From: Thioalkalivibrio sp. K90mix
Lineage (GTDB): Bacteria; Pseudomonadota; Gammaproteobacteria; Ectothiorhodospirales; Ectothiorhodospiraceae
Length of the DNA stretch: 64,000 nt
Assembly (NCBI RefSeq): GCF_000025545.1
Contig: NC_013889.1
Coordinates: 186,001 to 250,000, forward strand
Reading direction: 5' to 3'
Shown here: positions 14,177 to 23,063 of the stretch, piece by piece
Layout of the letters: each line of letters starts with the position of its first letter
How positions within the stretch are numbered: the first letter of the stretch is position 1
Program-made: the position numbers and the translations under genes
Notes under the pieces: generated by a model
The model's database searches: none
Told to the model about the DNA's origin: nothing
What the model saw: the letters and a program-made list of their open reading frames with translations, nothing else

Positions 14177-15358
14177 ATGCTGTCAGACGACCACAAGGCC
14201 ATCATCCAGAAGACGGTCCCCATCCTGGAATCCGGGGGCGAGGACCTGACCCGCCACTTCTACAGCATCATGTTCCGCGACTACCCCGAGGTACGGCCCC
14301 TGTTCAACCAGGCCCATCAGGCGAGCGGCCAGCAGGCGCGGGCGCTGGCCAATGCGGTGCTGCAGTACGCGCGGCATATCGACGAGATGGAGGCCCTGGG
14401 CCCGCTGGTCGGACAGATCGTGAACAAGCATGTGTCGCTGCAGGTGCAGCCGGAACACTACCCGATTGTGGGCGAGTGCCTGCTGCGGGCGATGCGCGAG
14501 CTGCTGGGCGAGGAGATCGCGACCGATGCTGTGCTGGAGGCCTGGGGTGCGGCCTACCAGCAGCTGGCGGATATTCTGATCGCCGCCGAGGAGGATGCCT
14601 ATCAGCAGGCCGAGGCGCAGGCGGGCGGCTGGCGCGGGCTGCGTTCCTTTGTCGTGCGCCGCAAGGTGCCGGAGAGCGAGGAGATCACCTCGTTCTATCT
14701 GGAGCCCCAGGACGGCGGGCCGGTCCCACCGTTCCAGCCCGGTCAGTACATCGGGCTGAAGGTGGACATCGATGGCGAAGAGCTGCGCCGAAACTACTCG
14801 CTCTCCATCCCGCCGGGTGCGGACGGGTTACGCATCAGCGTGAAGCGGGAGCCGAAAGGCCGGGTATCGCGCTTTCTGCACGACCGCATCCGGGAGGGCG
14901 ATGTGCTGCAACTCACGCCGCCGGCCGGTGATTTCGTCCTGCGCGAAAGCGATCGTCCGCTGGCCCTGATCTCGGCGGGTGTGGGGATTACCCCGACCAT
15001 GGCCATGCTGGACCCGGCACTGCAGGCCGGTCGCCGGGTGCACTTCATCCATTGCGCCCGCCACAGCGGGGTCCATGCCTTTCGCGAGCAGGTCGAGGCG
15101 CGGGCGCGCGAGCACGATCACCTGCGCCCGTACTTCTGCTACAGCGAGCCTGCCAACGAGGATGCCGCCGATGCGACCGGCTTCCTGACCCGGGACAAGC
15201 TCGCCGAATGGCTCCCGCATCGCACGGAGGTCGATGTGTATTTCTTGGGGCCGACGCCCTTCATGCGGCAGGTGCGTCAGCAGCTGCGTGAACTGGGTGT
15301 GCCGGACGAGCGTTGTTTCTTCGAGTTCTTTGGCCCGGCCCGGGCCCTGGAAGCCTGA
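14177..15358 (+). CDS. hmp: Flavohemoglobin (nitric oxide dioxygenase)
   Basis: Oxidises NO to nitrate with O2 and NAD(P)H in the cytosol. The 393 residues comprise a globin domain (about 1-140) with B10 Tyr in FYSIMF, E7 Gln in the FNQAHQASGQQ region and the proximal His in NKHVSLQV; an FAD domain with RNYSLS (about 200-205); and an NAD domain with ISAGVGITPTMAML. AAGGA precedes the ATG by 7 nt. The promoter matches that of the upstream sNOR-type operon, so both respond together, most likely to NO. Its TGA directly abuts the stop of the convergent C26 hydrolase gene. Confidence 0.96.
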   Translation: MLSDDHKAIIQKTVPILESGGEDLTRHFYSIMFRDYPEVRPLFNQAHQASGQQARALANAVLQYARHIDEMEALGPLVGQIVNKHVSLQVQPEHYPIVGECLLRAMRELLGEEIATDAVLEAWGAAYQQLADILIAAEEDAYQQAEAQAGGWRGLRSFVVRRKVPESEEITSFYLEPQDGGPVPPFQPGQYIGLKVDIDGEELRRNYSLSIPPGADGLRISVKREPKGRVSRFLHDRIREGDVLQLTPPAGDFVLRESDRPLALISAGVGITPTMAMLDPALQAGRRVHFIHCARHSGVHAFREQVEARAREHDHLRPYFCYSEPANEDAADATGFLTRDKLAEWLPHRTEVDVYFLGPTPFMRQVRQQLRELGVPDERCFFEFFGPARALEA

Positions 15359-16183
15359 TCAGACGGACCGCGTGGCCGCCACCAGCGCACGGAACAGGCG
15401 CTGGTGGCGGGTCTTCTGCGGCAGGTATTCGGGGTGCCACTGCACGCCGATACACCAGCCGTGTTCGGCCTCGATCGCCTGGACGACACCTGTCTCCTCG
15501 CGCCCGACGATGCGCATCCCCTGGCCCAGTTGGTCCACCGCCTGATTGTGCAGCGCGTTCACATGGATCGCGCCTGCGCCCAGTATCTCGGCCAGATGGC
15601 TGCGGCCGTCGAGCATGACCGGCTTGACCGGCAGCAGGCTGCGCGCCTGCGGGGTCTCGACATAGAACTCCGCCAGATCCTGCTGTAGCGTCCCGCCGCG
15701 CACCACATTGATCAGCTGCATCCCGCGGCAGATGCCCAGTACTGGCCGGTGCTCGTCCAGCGCGCGATGGATCAGCGCCTTTTCCAGCCGGTCACGCTCC
15801 ACGTCCAGTACGCCGCCGTGCGACTGGAACATCCGCCGCAGCAGCCACAGCGCGGGATAGAACAGGTACCCGATCAGTCGTTGCGACAGGCGGCGTTCCG
15901 CGCCGCGAATGGCCTCGGGGTTCGGGCCCTGAGGCAGCGACTCCCCGTACAGTTCGGGATCGACATCTGCACCGCCGCCGACCACCAGGGCGTCGAACGA
16001 CCGCTGGGGACGGGGCTTGCCGGGGCGTACGCGCAGGGGGCGTCCGCCGGCGCGCCAGACGGCCAGCGCAGTGAACAGCCAGGCCGGGCCCCCGCCCTGG
16101 TCGGGCCCGGTGATCGCAACCACCGGACGCCGTGGCCGCGGGTGGTCGCTCGGGGCCGCGGCATCCTGTTCAGAACCAGCCAC
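15359..16183 (-). CDS. Class I glutamine amidotransferase-like (peptidase C26) hydrolase
   Basis: 274 residues from a GTG start supported by AGGAAG a few nt upstream and by overlap with the preceding gene; no ATG gives a full domain. The fold is gamma-glutamyl hydrolase/PuuD-like: VVGGGADVDPELYGE, nucleophile elbow GICRGMQLINV with its Cys, and catalytic HPEYLPQ. PuuD-like enzymes cut gamma-glutamyl amide bonds. Its partner here is an amidoligase, a pairing discussed by Iyer and colleagues for amidoligase clusters, so it may trim or recycle a gamma-linked amide product. Substrate unknown. Confidence 0.85.
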   Translation of the reverse strand: MAGSEQDAAAPSDHPRPRRPVVAITGPDQGGGPAWLFTALAVWRAGGRPLRVRPGKPRPQRSFDALVVGGGADVDPELYGESLPQGPNPEAIRGAERRLSQRLIGYLFYPALWLLRRMFQSHGGVLDVERDRLEKALIHRALDEHRPVLGICRGMQLINVVRGGTLQQDLAEFYVETPQARSLLPVKPVMLDGRSHLAEILGAGAIHVNALHNQAVDQLGQGMRIVGREETGVVQAIEAEHGWCIGVQWHPEYLPQKTRHQRLFRALVAATRSV

Positions 16184-17162
16184 GCAGCTTCCTGGCCCAG
16201 TCGTCAGCCCAGCGGCCCAGTGCCTGGCTGGGGCGTTCCAGGTACTCGCGGCCCATCCGCTCCAGGCGTTCGCGGTCTGCGGCGAGCCGTTCCACTTCGA
16301 CCCAGCCGTTAAAGGGGTGGGCCAGGCTCCATTCGGGATCGTCGATCTCGCAGTTGGGCAGGCGATAGTGGAACGCGGGGCGGGCCTTGACCAGCTCATG
16401 TTCCACCGGGGCCGCGTCGATGCGTTCCTGGTCCAGTTCGGCATACAGCGGCAGCATGTCCAGCGGCCGATTGCGCGTGGTGTTGTGCGCGAGGTAATGG
16501 TCGATCAGTTGCCCCTGGTCCGGCTGGAAGTCCGGGTTCAGGGTCTCACGGACGAAGGTGCCGGGGAACGCGCGGATGTAGGGAGACAGGCGTCTGGCCA
16601 GGTCGATCTCGCCCGCGTTCGTCAGCATCTCGTACAGCAGCAGGAAGGCCCGCAGGACATCCAGTATCCAGGCGGCATCGGTGCTGTGAACCTCGATATT
16701 GAGCTGCAGCCCGAACGCGTAGAGCAGCGAGCGCTCGGTCCCGAGCGCGCCGGCTTCCTGCAGTGCGGCACGGACGCGGTCCAGGCGCGGGAGCGCCGAG
16801 GCCGGTATCGGCGGTGCGACGATCTCGTGCGGTACCAGCCGCCCGGCGGCATCGGCCAGCCAGCGGTCCAGCGCGGCCTCGTCGGAGTCGTCGAGTTCGA
16901 TCCCCAGCCGCCGCAGGTGGCTGCGATAGGCCCGGTCCTTGAGTACCCGGGCATCCAGCTCGACCCGGAAATCACCCTGGTCTGTATCGCAGACCCGGGC
17001 GACGAACGGGCTTTCACAGCGGACCTGCCCGCCGAATTCGGCGCGGATCGCCTCGGCCATGCGCTCGAGCGAGACGCCGGCCATCTCGATCTCCACGCCC
17101 ACCTTTCGGGGTGACCCTTCCGGATTGTCTGGCCAGGGCAGATCGTGAAAGCGCTCGGGCAT
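16170..17162 (-). CDS. Putative amidoligase (COOH-NH2 ligase, Amidoligase_2 type)
   Basis: 330 residues. The N-terminal KVGVEIEMAG strand is the hallmark of the glutamine-synthetase-like amidoligase family, followed by VCDTDQGDFRVELDARV and LQLNIEVHS, the paired metal/ATP-binding acidic strands. Members ligate an amino group to a carboxylate (often gamma-Glu) at ATP cost, but products of this lineage are unknown to me. It overlaps the downstream C26 hydrolase gene by 14 bases, so both are made together. No peptide substrate gene is evident nearby. The gene is divergent from folB. Confidence 0.8.
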   Translation of the reverse strand: MPERFHDLPWPDNPEGSPRKVGVEIEMAGVSLERMAEAIRAEFGGQVRCESPFVARVCDTDQGDFRVELDARVLKDRAYRSHLRRLGIELDDSDEAALDRWLADAAGRLVPHEIVAPPIPASALPRLDRVRAALQEAGALGTERSLLYAFGLQLNIEVHSTDAAWILDVLRAFLLLYEMLTNAGEIDLARRLSPYIRAFPGTFVRETLNPDFQPDQGQLIDHYLAHNTTRNRPLDMLPLYAELDQERIDAAPVEHELVKARPAFHYRLPNCEIDDPEWSLAHPFNGWVEVERLAADRERLERMGREYLERPSQALGRWADDWARKLRGWF

Positions 17163-17273
17163 CAGGAATGTCCTTGGGAAGCTGCCGCGTCATGATAACG
17201 GTTCGGTGTACCTGCTGTGGGCAAGCCAGTACGATAGGCGCCGGCCACCACGGCCGGACCGCGAAGGTACGGG

Positions 17274-17639
17274 ATGGATCGAATCTACCTCAAGGATCTG
17301 CGCATTGATGCCGTCGTCGGCGTCTATGACTGGGAACAGCGCATCCAGCGCCCCCTGCGCTTTGATATCCAGCTGGCCACCGACACGCGCATCGCCGCGC
17401 ACTCGGGCGAGATCACCGATACGGTCGATTACGAGGCGGTGGCCAACGCCGTGCGCGCGATCGTCACGCGCGAGCCCCACGCGCTGCTGGAATCGCTGGC
17501 CGAAGAGATCGCGGAGGCCCTGATGGCCGAGTTTCGCACCCCGTGGGTGCGTATCGAACTGGGCAAGCCCGGTGCGGTCGCCGGTGTGGCCGAGGTCGGC
17601 ATCGTGGTCGAACGCGGCACCCTCCCGGCCTCCGCCTGA
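17274..17639 (+). CDS. folB: Dihydroneopterin aldolase
   Basis: Converts 7,8-dihydroneopterin to 6-hydroxymethyl-dihydropterin in folate synthesis. The 121 residues begin MDRIYLKDLRIDAVVGVYDWE, with conserved Glu and Tyr (DTVDYEAVA), LLESLAEEIAE and a terminal VRIELGKPGAV with the catalytic Lys. Size and motifs are standard. Folate supply links loosely to metH but there is no operon; the next gene has its own sigma-54 promoter. Confidence 0.95.
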   Translation: MDRIYLKDLRIDAVVGVYDWEQRIQRPLRFDIQLATDTRIAAHSGEITDTVDYEAVANAVRAIVTREPHALLESLAEEIAEALMAEFRTPWVRIELGKPGAVAGVAEVGIVVERGTLPASA

Positions 17640-17743
17640 TCCCTCCGCGTCGGTTCCTGCCGTAGGTCGTCTCGACGCCGGCCGTGCGGCCGGTCACAGA
17701 TTCCTCATTCTTTGACCCAATATGGTGCGTGTGCACTTTTAGT

Positions 17744-17762
17744 GCGCACCGCTTTTGTGCGC
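17744..17762 (+). promoter_or_regulatory. NtrC-like enhancer dyad
   Basis: Perfect inverted repeat GCGCAC-N7-GTGCGC, the GCAC-N7-GTGC pattern of NtrC sites, centred about 75 nt upstream of the -24 element. A second, overlapping dyad (GTGCAC-N5-GTGCGC, 17731-17746) lies just ahead. Together they look like a two-site nitrogen enhancer for porin-glnK-amtB. Confidence 0.65.
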
Positions 17763-17824
17763 GCCTGCGTCGTTCCACCGCAACAGGTGTTGTGAAAAGC
17801 CGATCTGGCTCCGTTTTCCCGATA

Positions 17825-17840
17825 TGGCACGGCCTGTGCA
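17825..17840 (+). promoter_or_regulatory. Sigma-54 (RpoN) promoter
   Basis: TGGCAC-N5-GTGCA, matching the -24/-12 consensus TGGCAC-N5-TTGCA at all but one position. It lies about 55 nt upstream of the porin start codon and downstream of NtrC-like sites. Confidence 0.82.
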
Positions 17841-17893
17841 AGGACCGGGTGTCGACTACGCGACACTCGATTGCACAACTGGGAGAACACAAT

Positions 17894-18631
17894 ATGAAGA
17901 AGTTCACTCGTTCCGCGCTGGCCGCCGCCATTGTCACTGTCGGCTCCACCGGTGGTGTGGCCTTTACCTCGACTGCCACCGCGGAGCTTTCCGTGAACAT
18001 TGGGGCGGTCTCCAACTACTACTTCCGCGGTGGTTCGGAAACGGATGGCGGTGCCGCCATCCAGGGCGGCATTGATTATGAACACGAATCCGGATTCTAC
18101 GTTGGCACTTGGGCCTCCAATGTGGATTTCGGGACTGACGATGAAGGTGTCGAAGATCAAACGAGCTATGAGCTCGATTTGTACCTTGGCTTCGCCGACG
18201 AATTTGCTAACGGTTTCGGTTATGACGTCGGCTATGTCTATTACGCCTACCCCGATGCCCGTGATGACAGCGGCTCGCTGAGCGCCGACTTCGGCGAGAT
18301 CTACGGCGAGCTGAGTTTCGATACCGGCCCCGTCGGCCTGTACACCGGCATTGCGCACGTCGTTACCGATAGCTCCGACTCCGCCCTGGAGCGCAAGGAT
18401 ACGTATTACTACGGCGGCCTCGACATCCCGTTCATGGATGTCTACAGCGTCGGCTTCCTGGTCGGTCGCCAGACCTTCGACGACACCGACGAGAACGACA
18501 ACTACACCCACTACACCGCGAGCCTCACCCGCGATGCCGGCGACTGGGGCGAGTTCAGCTTCAACCTCGAATACGTCGACGAGTCCGACGAGGACGTTGG
18601 TGCCTGGGTGGGCTGGACCAAGACGTTCTAA
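17894..18631 (+). CDS. TorF-family putative outer-membrane porin
   Basis: 245 residues with a signal peptide (MKKFTRSALAAAIVTV, cleaved near residue 30 at ATAE), then alternating aromatic beta strands (SNYYFRGGSETDGG) and a C-terminal TKTF ending in Phe as outer-membrane barrels do. The GGSETDGGAAIQGGIDYEH opening is typical of the Gcw_chp/TorF family. Very acidic (many Asp, Glu), as expected for a halophile surface protein. It is first in a probable nitrogen-regulated operon with glnK and amtB, so it may admit ammonium or nitrogen solutes; that is inference. Confidence 0.82.
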   Translation: MKKFTRSALAAAIVTVGSTGGVAFTSTATAELSVNIGAVSNYYFRGGSETDGGAAIQGGIDYEHESGFYVGTWASNVDFGTDDEGVEDQTSYELDLYLGFADEFANGFGYDVGYVYYAYPDARDDSGSLSADFGEIYGELSFDTGPVGLYTGIAHVVTDSSDSALERKDTYYYGGLDIPFMDVYSVGFLVGRQTFDDTDENDNYTHYTASLTRDAGDWGEFSFNLEYVDESDEDVGAWVGWTKTF

Positions 18632-18654
18632 ACCCGGCTTTTCCACTCAAGTAA

Positions 18655-19035
<381 letters not shown>

Positions 19036-19072
19036 GGGTTTTCGCTCTTCCATCGAATGAGGAATTTCAATC

Positions 19073-20326
19073 ATGGAAATTGAACAACAAGTTGTCGAAC
19101 TCGCCTATGCGATGGACACCTTTTACTTTCTGGTGGCCGGCGCACTGGTGATGTGGATGGCCGCGGGCTTTACCATGCTCGAGGCCGGGATGGTGCGCAC
19201 CAAGAGTGTCGCCGAAATCGCTACCAAGAACATCGCCCTGTATTCGATCGCCAGCATCATGTACATGCTGATCGGCTACAACATCATGTACGGCGATGGC
19301 CTGAGCTCCGTGATCCCGAGCCTGGGCTTCCTGATCACGGGTGACAATGCCGTGGGTGACGTGCTGGGTAGCGATGGCGACATCTACTACTCCGATCGTG
19401 CCGACTTCTTCTTCCAGGTCGTATTCGTGGCCACCGCGATGTCCATCGTCTCGGGTGCCGTGGCCGAGCGGATGAAGCTGTGGGCCTTCCTCGCCTTTGC
19501 GGTCGTGCTGACCGGCTTCATCTACCCGATCCAGGGCTTCTGGAGCTGGGGCGAAGGCTTCCTCGACCAGATCGGCTACCTCGACTACGCCGGTTCCGGC
19601 ATCGTCCACTTCACGGGTGCCGCCGCGGCGCTGGCCGGTGTGCTGGTCCTCGGGGCGCGCAAGGGCAAGTACGGCAAGGACGGCCAGATCAACGCGATCC
19701 CGGGCTCCAACATGCCGCTGGCCACCCTGGGTGTACTGATCCTGTGGCTGGGCTGGTTTGGCTTCAATGGTGGCTCCGAACTGAAGGTCTCGGACATCGA
19801 GTCCGCCAACGCCGTGGCCGCTGTGTTCGCCAACACCAACCTGGCCGCGGCCGGGGGTGTGGTCGCCGCCTTGATTACCACCCGTCTGGTGTTCGGCAAG
19901 GCCGATCTGACCATGGCACTGAACGGCGCGGTCGCGGGCCTCGTGTCCATCACGGCGGAGCCGCTGATGCCCAGCCCGTTCCTGGCGATGATCATCGGTG
20001 CCATCGGTGGCGTGATCGTGGTGTTCTCGATCGTCGCGCTGGACAAGCTGAAGATCGACGACCCGGTTGGCGCGATCTCCGCGCACGGTACTGCCGGTAT
20101 CTGGGGTGTGATGGCGGTGCTGCTGTCCAACCCGGACGCGACGTTCTTTGGCCAGATCGCGGGCCTGCTCGCCATCTTCGCCTTCGTCTTCACGGCCTCC
20201 CTGATTGTCTGGGCCATCCTGAAGGCCGTGATGGGTATTCGCCTGAGCGAAGAGGACGAGGACATCGGTGCCGACATCACCGAGTGTGGCCTCGAGGCCT
20301 ACCCGGAATTCACCGGGAAGCAGTAA
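19073..20326 (+). CDS. amtB: Ammonium transporter
   Basis: 417 residues and about eleven helices, an inner-membrane trimeric ammonium channel. The pore twin histidines are in HFTGAAAALAG and ISAHGTAGIWG; the signature FTMLEAGMVRTKS is near the N-terminus. GlnK from the adjacent gene plugs it. Start MEIEQQVVELAYAMDTF lacks a cleavable signal; a GAGGAA-type site lies upstream. The gene ends the operon and is followed by a large hairpin and an intrinsic terminator. Confidence 0.96.
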   Translation: MEIEQQVVELAYAMDTFYFLVAGALVMWMAAGFTMLEAGMVRTKSVAEIATKNIALYSIASIMYMLIGYNIMYGDGLSSVIPSLGFLITGDNAVGDVLGSDGDIYYSDRADFFFQVVFVATAMSIVSGAVAERMKLWAFLAFAVVLTGFIYPIQGFWSWGEGFLDQIGYLDYAGSGIVHFTGAAAALAGVLVLGARKGKYGKDGQINAIPGSNMPLATLGVLILWLGWFGFNGGSELKVSDIESANAVAAVFANTNLAAAGGVVAALITTRLVFGKADLTMALNGAVAGLVSITAEPLMPSPFLAMIIGAIGGVIVVFSIVALDKLKIDDPVGAISAHGTAGIWGVMAVLLSNPDATFFGQIAGLLAIFAFVFTASLIVWAILKAVMGIRLSEEDEDIGADITECGLEAYPEFTGKQ

Positions 20327-20344
20327 ACGCTCGAAACGCGAGTA

Positions 20345-20376
20345 GGGGTTCGGCCCGGAGGGCCGGGTCGAACCCC
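20345..20376 (+). repeat. Stable hairpin after amtB
   Basis: GGGGTTCG pairs with CGAACCCC, with extra G:C pairing inside, but no T-tract follows. It may protect the 3' end of the amtB mRNA or help the terminator 60 nt further on. Confidence 0.6.
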
Positions 20377-20437
20377 CAAAGTGTCTCCTCCGACGCCGAC
20401 AGCAACAGTCTCCCAGGACTCAAGGATGTTGGCTTTC

Positions 20438-20466
20438 AGGGCGCCTCCCCGGCGCCCTCTTTTTTT
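20438..20466 (+). terminator. Intrinsic terminator of the glnK-amtB operon
   Basis: 8-bp stem AGGGCGCC/GGCGCCCT with a 5-nt loop, followed by C and seven T residues. Confidence 0.9.
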
Positions 20467-20528
20467 GCCCCCGCGAAGCCCCGCGGGTTCGGTTACGATT
20501 CCGCTTTCGCCTGACCGGAACCGCCAGC

Positions 20529-21149
20529 ATGGATCGCCTGTTCGAAGCACATGAACTGAAAACGGCCCACCTGGGCCCGCTGGAACTGCAACTCCAGCCG
20601 GGCGAGCTGGTGCAAGTCACCGGTGCCTCCGGCTCCGGCAAGTCCCTGCTGCTGCGCGCGCTGGCGGACCTGGACCCGAACACCGGCGAGGTCCGTCTGG
20701 CTGGTGCGCCCCGCGACTCGATGCCACCGGTGCAGTGGCGCCGGCAGGTTGCCTATGTACCGGCCGAGACCGCCTGGTGGGACGAGCGCGTGGATGATCA
20801 TCTGCCCGCCGATTTCTCCCGCGAGACGGTGCTGCACCTGCTGGAGCAGGTCGCCCTTCCGGAAGAGTCCCTGCACTGGGAGGTCGAGCGCCTATCCAGC
20901 GGCGAGAAGCAGCGCCTGGGTCTTCTGCGGGCGCTGCTGAATCATCCACGCGTCCTCCTGCTGGACGAGCCCACGGCCAACCTCGACCTGGAGAACACCA
21001 GGCGCATCGAGCGCGCGGTACGCACATACCTGGCGGAGGAAGAGGCGGCGGCCCTTTGGGTCAGCCATGACACGCTGCAACGCCAGCGTCTCGGTGGACG
21101 CATCCTGACCATCAGCAACGGCAAGCTGGAGGCCCCCGCATGGAGCTGA
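20529..21149 (+). CDS. fetA: ABC transporter ATPase, FetA/YbbL type
   Basis: 206-residue ATPase: Walker A GASGSGKS, Q-loop region, signature LSSGEKQR, Walker B VLLLDEP, and switch His in LWVSHD. Short length and pairing with a FetB-type permease mark it as the YbbL/FetA exporter ATPase, linked in E. coli to iron efflux and peroxide resistance. It overlaps the permease gene by 10 bases. Confidence 0.85.
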   Translation: MDRLFEAHELKTAHLGPLELQLQPGELVQVTGASGSGKSLLLRALADLDPNTGEVRLAGAPRDSMPPVQWRRQVAYVPAETAWWDERVDDHLPADFSRETVLHLLEQVALPEESLHWEVERLSSGEKQRLGLLRALLNHPRVLLLDEPTANLDLENTRRIERAVRTYLAEEEAAALWVSHDTLQRQRLGGRILTISNGKLEAPAWS

Positions 21150-21946
21150 TCTCGCTTTCCCCATTCGACCTGAGCCTGGCGGCGCTGCTGGTCGTCGCGC
21201 TGGCCGGGGTGACCGTCTGGGCGCGTATGGGTCTGGGGCGCAGCCTGCTGATCGCCGGGGCGCGTACCGTGATCCAGCTGCTGCTGGTCGGGCTGATCCT
21301 GCAGACGCTGTTCGACCACGCCCAGCTTGGCTGGGTGGCGCTGATGGCCGTGGTCATGCTGGCGGTGGCCGGCTACGAGGTGATGGCGCGCCAGCAGCGC
21401 CGCTTCGCCGGGCTGTGGGGCTACGGGATCGGCACCGTCACCATGTTCATCTCGGCATTCGCGGTCACGGTGCTGGCACTGACCACCATGGTCGGCCCAA
21501 CCCCCTGGTGGGAGCCGCAGTACGCGATCCCGCTGCTGGGCATGCTGCTCGGCAACACCATGACCGGCATCGCACTGGGACTGGACCGCCTGACCCAGAC
21601 CGTCTGGCGCGAGCGCCGAACAATCGAGGGCCGGCTCGCGATGGGGGCCTCCTGGAGCGAGGCGGTGACGACCATGCGCCGCGAGGCCGCGCGCTCCGGC
21701 CTGATGCCGACCATCAACGCCATGGCCGCCGCCGGCATCGTCAGCCTGCCGGGCATGATGACCGGCCAGATCCTGGCCGGCGCCCCGCCGGTGGAGGCCG
21801 TGAAATACCAGATCCTGATCATGTTCCTGATCACCGCCGGCACCGGCTTCGGCACCCTGGGTGCCGTCTGGTTCGCCTCCCGCCGCCTGTTCGATACCCG
21901 CGAGCGCCTGCGCCTCGACCGCCTCAAGGCCGGCCGCCACGCCTAG
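21140..21946 (+). CDS. fetB: ABC exporter permease, FetB/YbbM (UPF0014) type
   Basis: 268 residues with about seven hydrophobic segments and the UPF0014 signatures GARTVIQLLLVG, GMLLGNTMTGIALGL and SLPGMMTGQILAGAPP. It forms an iron (or other metal) exporter with the ATPase encoded just upstream, which it overlaps. The metal is inferred from E. coli FetAB. A long interspersed repeat begins about 12 nt after its stop. Confidence 0.88.
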   Translation: MELISLSPFDLSLAALLVVALAGVTVWARMGLGRSLLIAGARTVIQLLLVGLILQTLFDHAQLGWVALMAVVMLAVAGYEVMARQQRRFAGLWGYGIGTVTMFISAFAVTVLALTTMVGPTPWWEPQYAIPLLGMLLGNTMTGIALGLDRLTQTVWRERRTIEGRLAMGASWSEAVTTMRREAARSGLMPTINAMAAAGIVSLPGMMTGQILAGAPPVEAVKYQILIMFLITAGTGFGTLGAVWFASRRLFDTRERLRLDRLKAGRHA

Positions 21947-21958
21947 TCACGAGCTCAA

Positions 21959-22175
21959 TGCACCCTGCGGCGTTTGTGGTGCCCGTCATCGCGAGGCGCG
22001 CAGCGCCGTGGCGATCTCCGTGGGCGGCCCTGACGCCGGCCGGGGAAGGCGTCGGGGGGTTCGTTGGGAGATTACTCGCTGCGCTCGCCCTTCGGGCCGG
22101 CCGGCGGCCGTTCAACGCGCTTCGCGCTTTTTTGCCACGGCCCCTGCGGGGCCTCGCAATGACGGGTTATTGAAG
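21959..22175 (+). repeat. Interspersed repeat R1, copy A
   Basis: 217 bp, almost identical to copy B 650 bp away in the same orientation. The inner core is bounded by imperfect inverted ends (CCCGTCATCGCGAGGC and GCCTCGCAATGACGGG). It is noncoding. With copy B it brackets a toxin-antitoxin pair. Confidence 0.9.
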
Positions 22176-22179
22176 CCCC

Positions 22180-22210
22180 GTAGGATGCGCTGAGCGCAGC
22201 GAACCGCATC
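22180..22210 (+). repeat. Short repeat R2, copy next to R1
   Basis: GTAGGATGCGCTGAGCGCAG and so on to GCATC: a roughly 31-bp imperfect palindrome with a GCTGAGCGCAGCGAA centre. Related copies occur at 44994, 45707 and 59206 and at the site split by the first IS110. Confidence 0.75.
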
Positions 22211-22234
22211 GGTCAGATACACGTCCGGGCGGCA

Positions 22235-22519
22235 TTAAGAATCGCGTTTCAGGTCCCGGTAGAAGTTCTCGTGTGTCCCCAGCAGGAGCAGGTGGCGCGT
22301 GCGAGGATCGTACTCATAGGCGAGCAGCATCAGTTGCCCGCGTGATTTGAACTTGTAAACCATGACCCCCGCCAGATCCCCTTTCTTGCTGGTACCCAGC
22401 TCGGGGTCGCGGATGATGTCGGCGACCGCGTCGTCCACGTCCGCCTTCTGGGCAGGGTGCAGGCGCTTGTAAGCGCGTCGGAATCGGGTGCTTTGCAGCA
22501 CCTCCACGCCTGTAGTCAT
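22235..22519 (-). CDS. RelE/ParE-superfamily toxin
   Basis: 94 residues with the RelE/ParE fold pattern: FRRAYKRLHPAQKADVDDAV, a central GDLAGVMVYKFKSRGQLMLLAYEY beta sheet and a final LGTHENFYRDLKR helix. Such toxins cleave mRNA on the ribosome or poison gyrase; which applies is not clear. It is the second gene of a toxin-antitoxin pair, its ATG overlapping the antitoxin stop (TGATG). Confidence 0.85.
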   Translation of the reverse strand: MTTGVEVLQSTRFRRAYKRLHPAQKADVDDAVADIIRDPELGTSKKGDLAGVMVYKFKSRGQLMLLAYEYDPRTRHLLLLGTHENFYRDLKRDS

Positions 22520-22746
22520 CAGTCGCGCTGGCCCTCGGGCGTGAACGGCGTGGCCAGCTCCCGGCCCTCGGCACGCGCGATCAGGAGTTCACAGATGAAG
22601 TCGATGGGCAGGTCGGGATTGTCCATGGCGGTACGCCCGACCTCGGCCCAGAACTCGATCTGGCCGGCGATGGTTCGGTGCTCGGCCTTCGCGTGGGCGC
22701 GGGCCTGCTGGTAGAGCGTTTCATCAATGCGGACGGGCAAACTCAT
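22519..22746 (-). CDS. ParD-like antitoxin
   Basis: 75 residues: an N-terminal ribbon-helix-helix-like strand (LPVRIDETLYQQARAHAKAE) followed by RTIAGQIEFWAEVGRTAMD, as in ParD-like antitoxins, and a C-terminal tail that would wrap the toxin. It precedes and overlaps the toxin gene and probably represses the operon. The whole cassette sits between two R1 repeats. Confidence 0.82.
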   Translation of the reverse strand: MSLPVRIDETLYQQARAHAKAEHRTIAGQIEFWAEVGRTAMDNPDLPIDFICELLIARAEGRELATPFTPEGQRD

Positions 22747-22821
22747 GGCCTGCTCCTATTGCTACAAATGTAGTAATGGTAGCGCGCGCCCGAATTGCCA
22801 GCAAGAAAACGCCCGGATTGG

Positions 22822-23037
22822 TGCACCCTGCGGCGTTTGTGGTGCCCGTCATCGCGAGGCGCGCAGCGCCGTGGCGATCTCCGTGGGCGCCCTGACGCCG
22901 GCCGGGGCAGACGTCGGGGGTTTCGTTGGGAGATTACTCGCTGCGCTCGCCCTTCGGGCCGGCCTGCGGCCGTTCAACGCGCTTCGCGCTTCTGTGCCGC
23001 GGCCCCTGCGGGGCCTCGCAATGACGGGTTATTGAAG
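22822..23037 (+). repeat. Interspersed repeat R1, copy B
   Basis: 216 bp, near-identical to copy A in the same orientation, sharing the same outer borders (TGCACCCTGCGGCG on the left, TTATTGAAG on the right). It ends close to the 3' end of speE. Confidence 0.9.
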
Positions 23038-23063
23038 GGCCCCGTCAGGGGCCTGGCGCGCGA

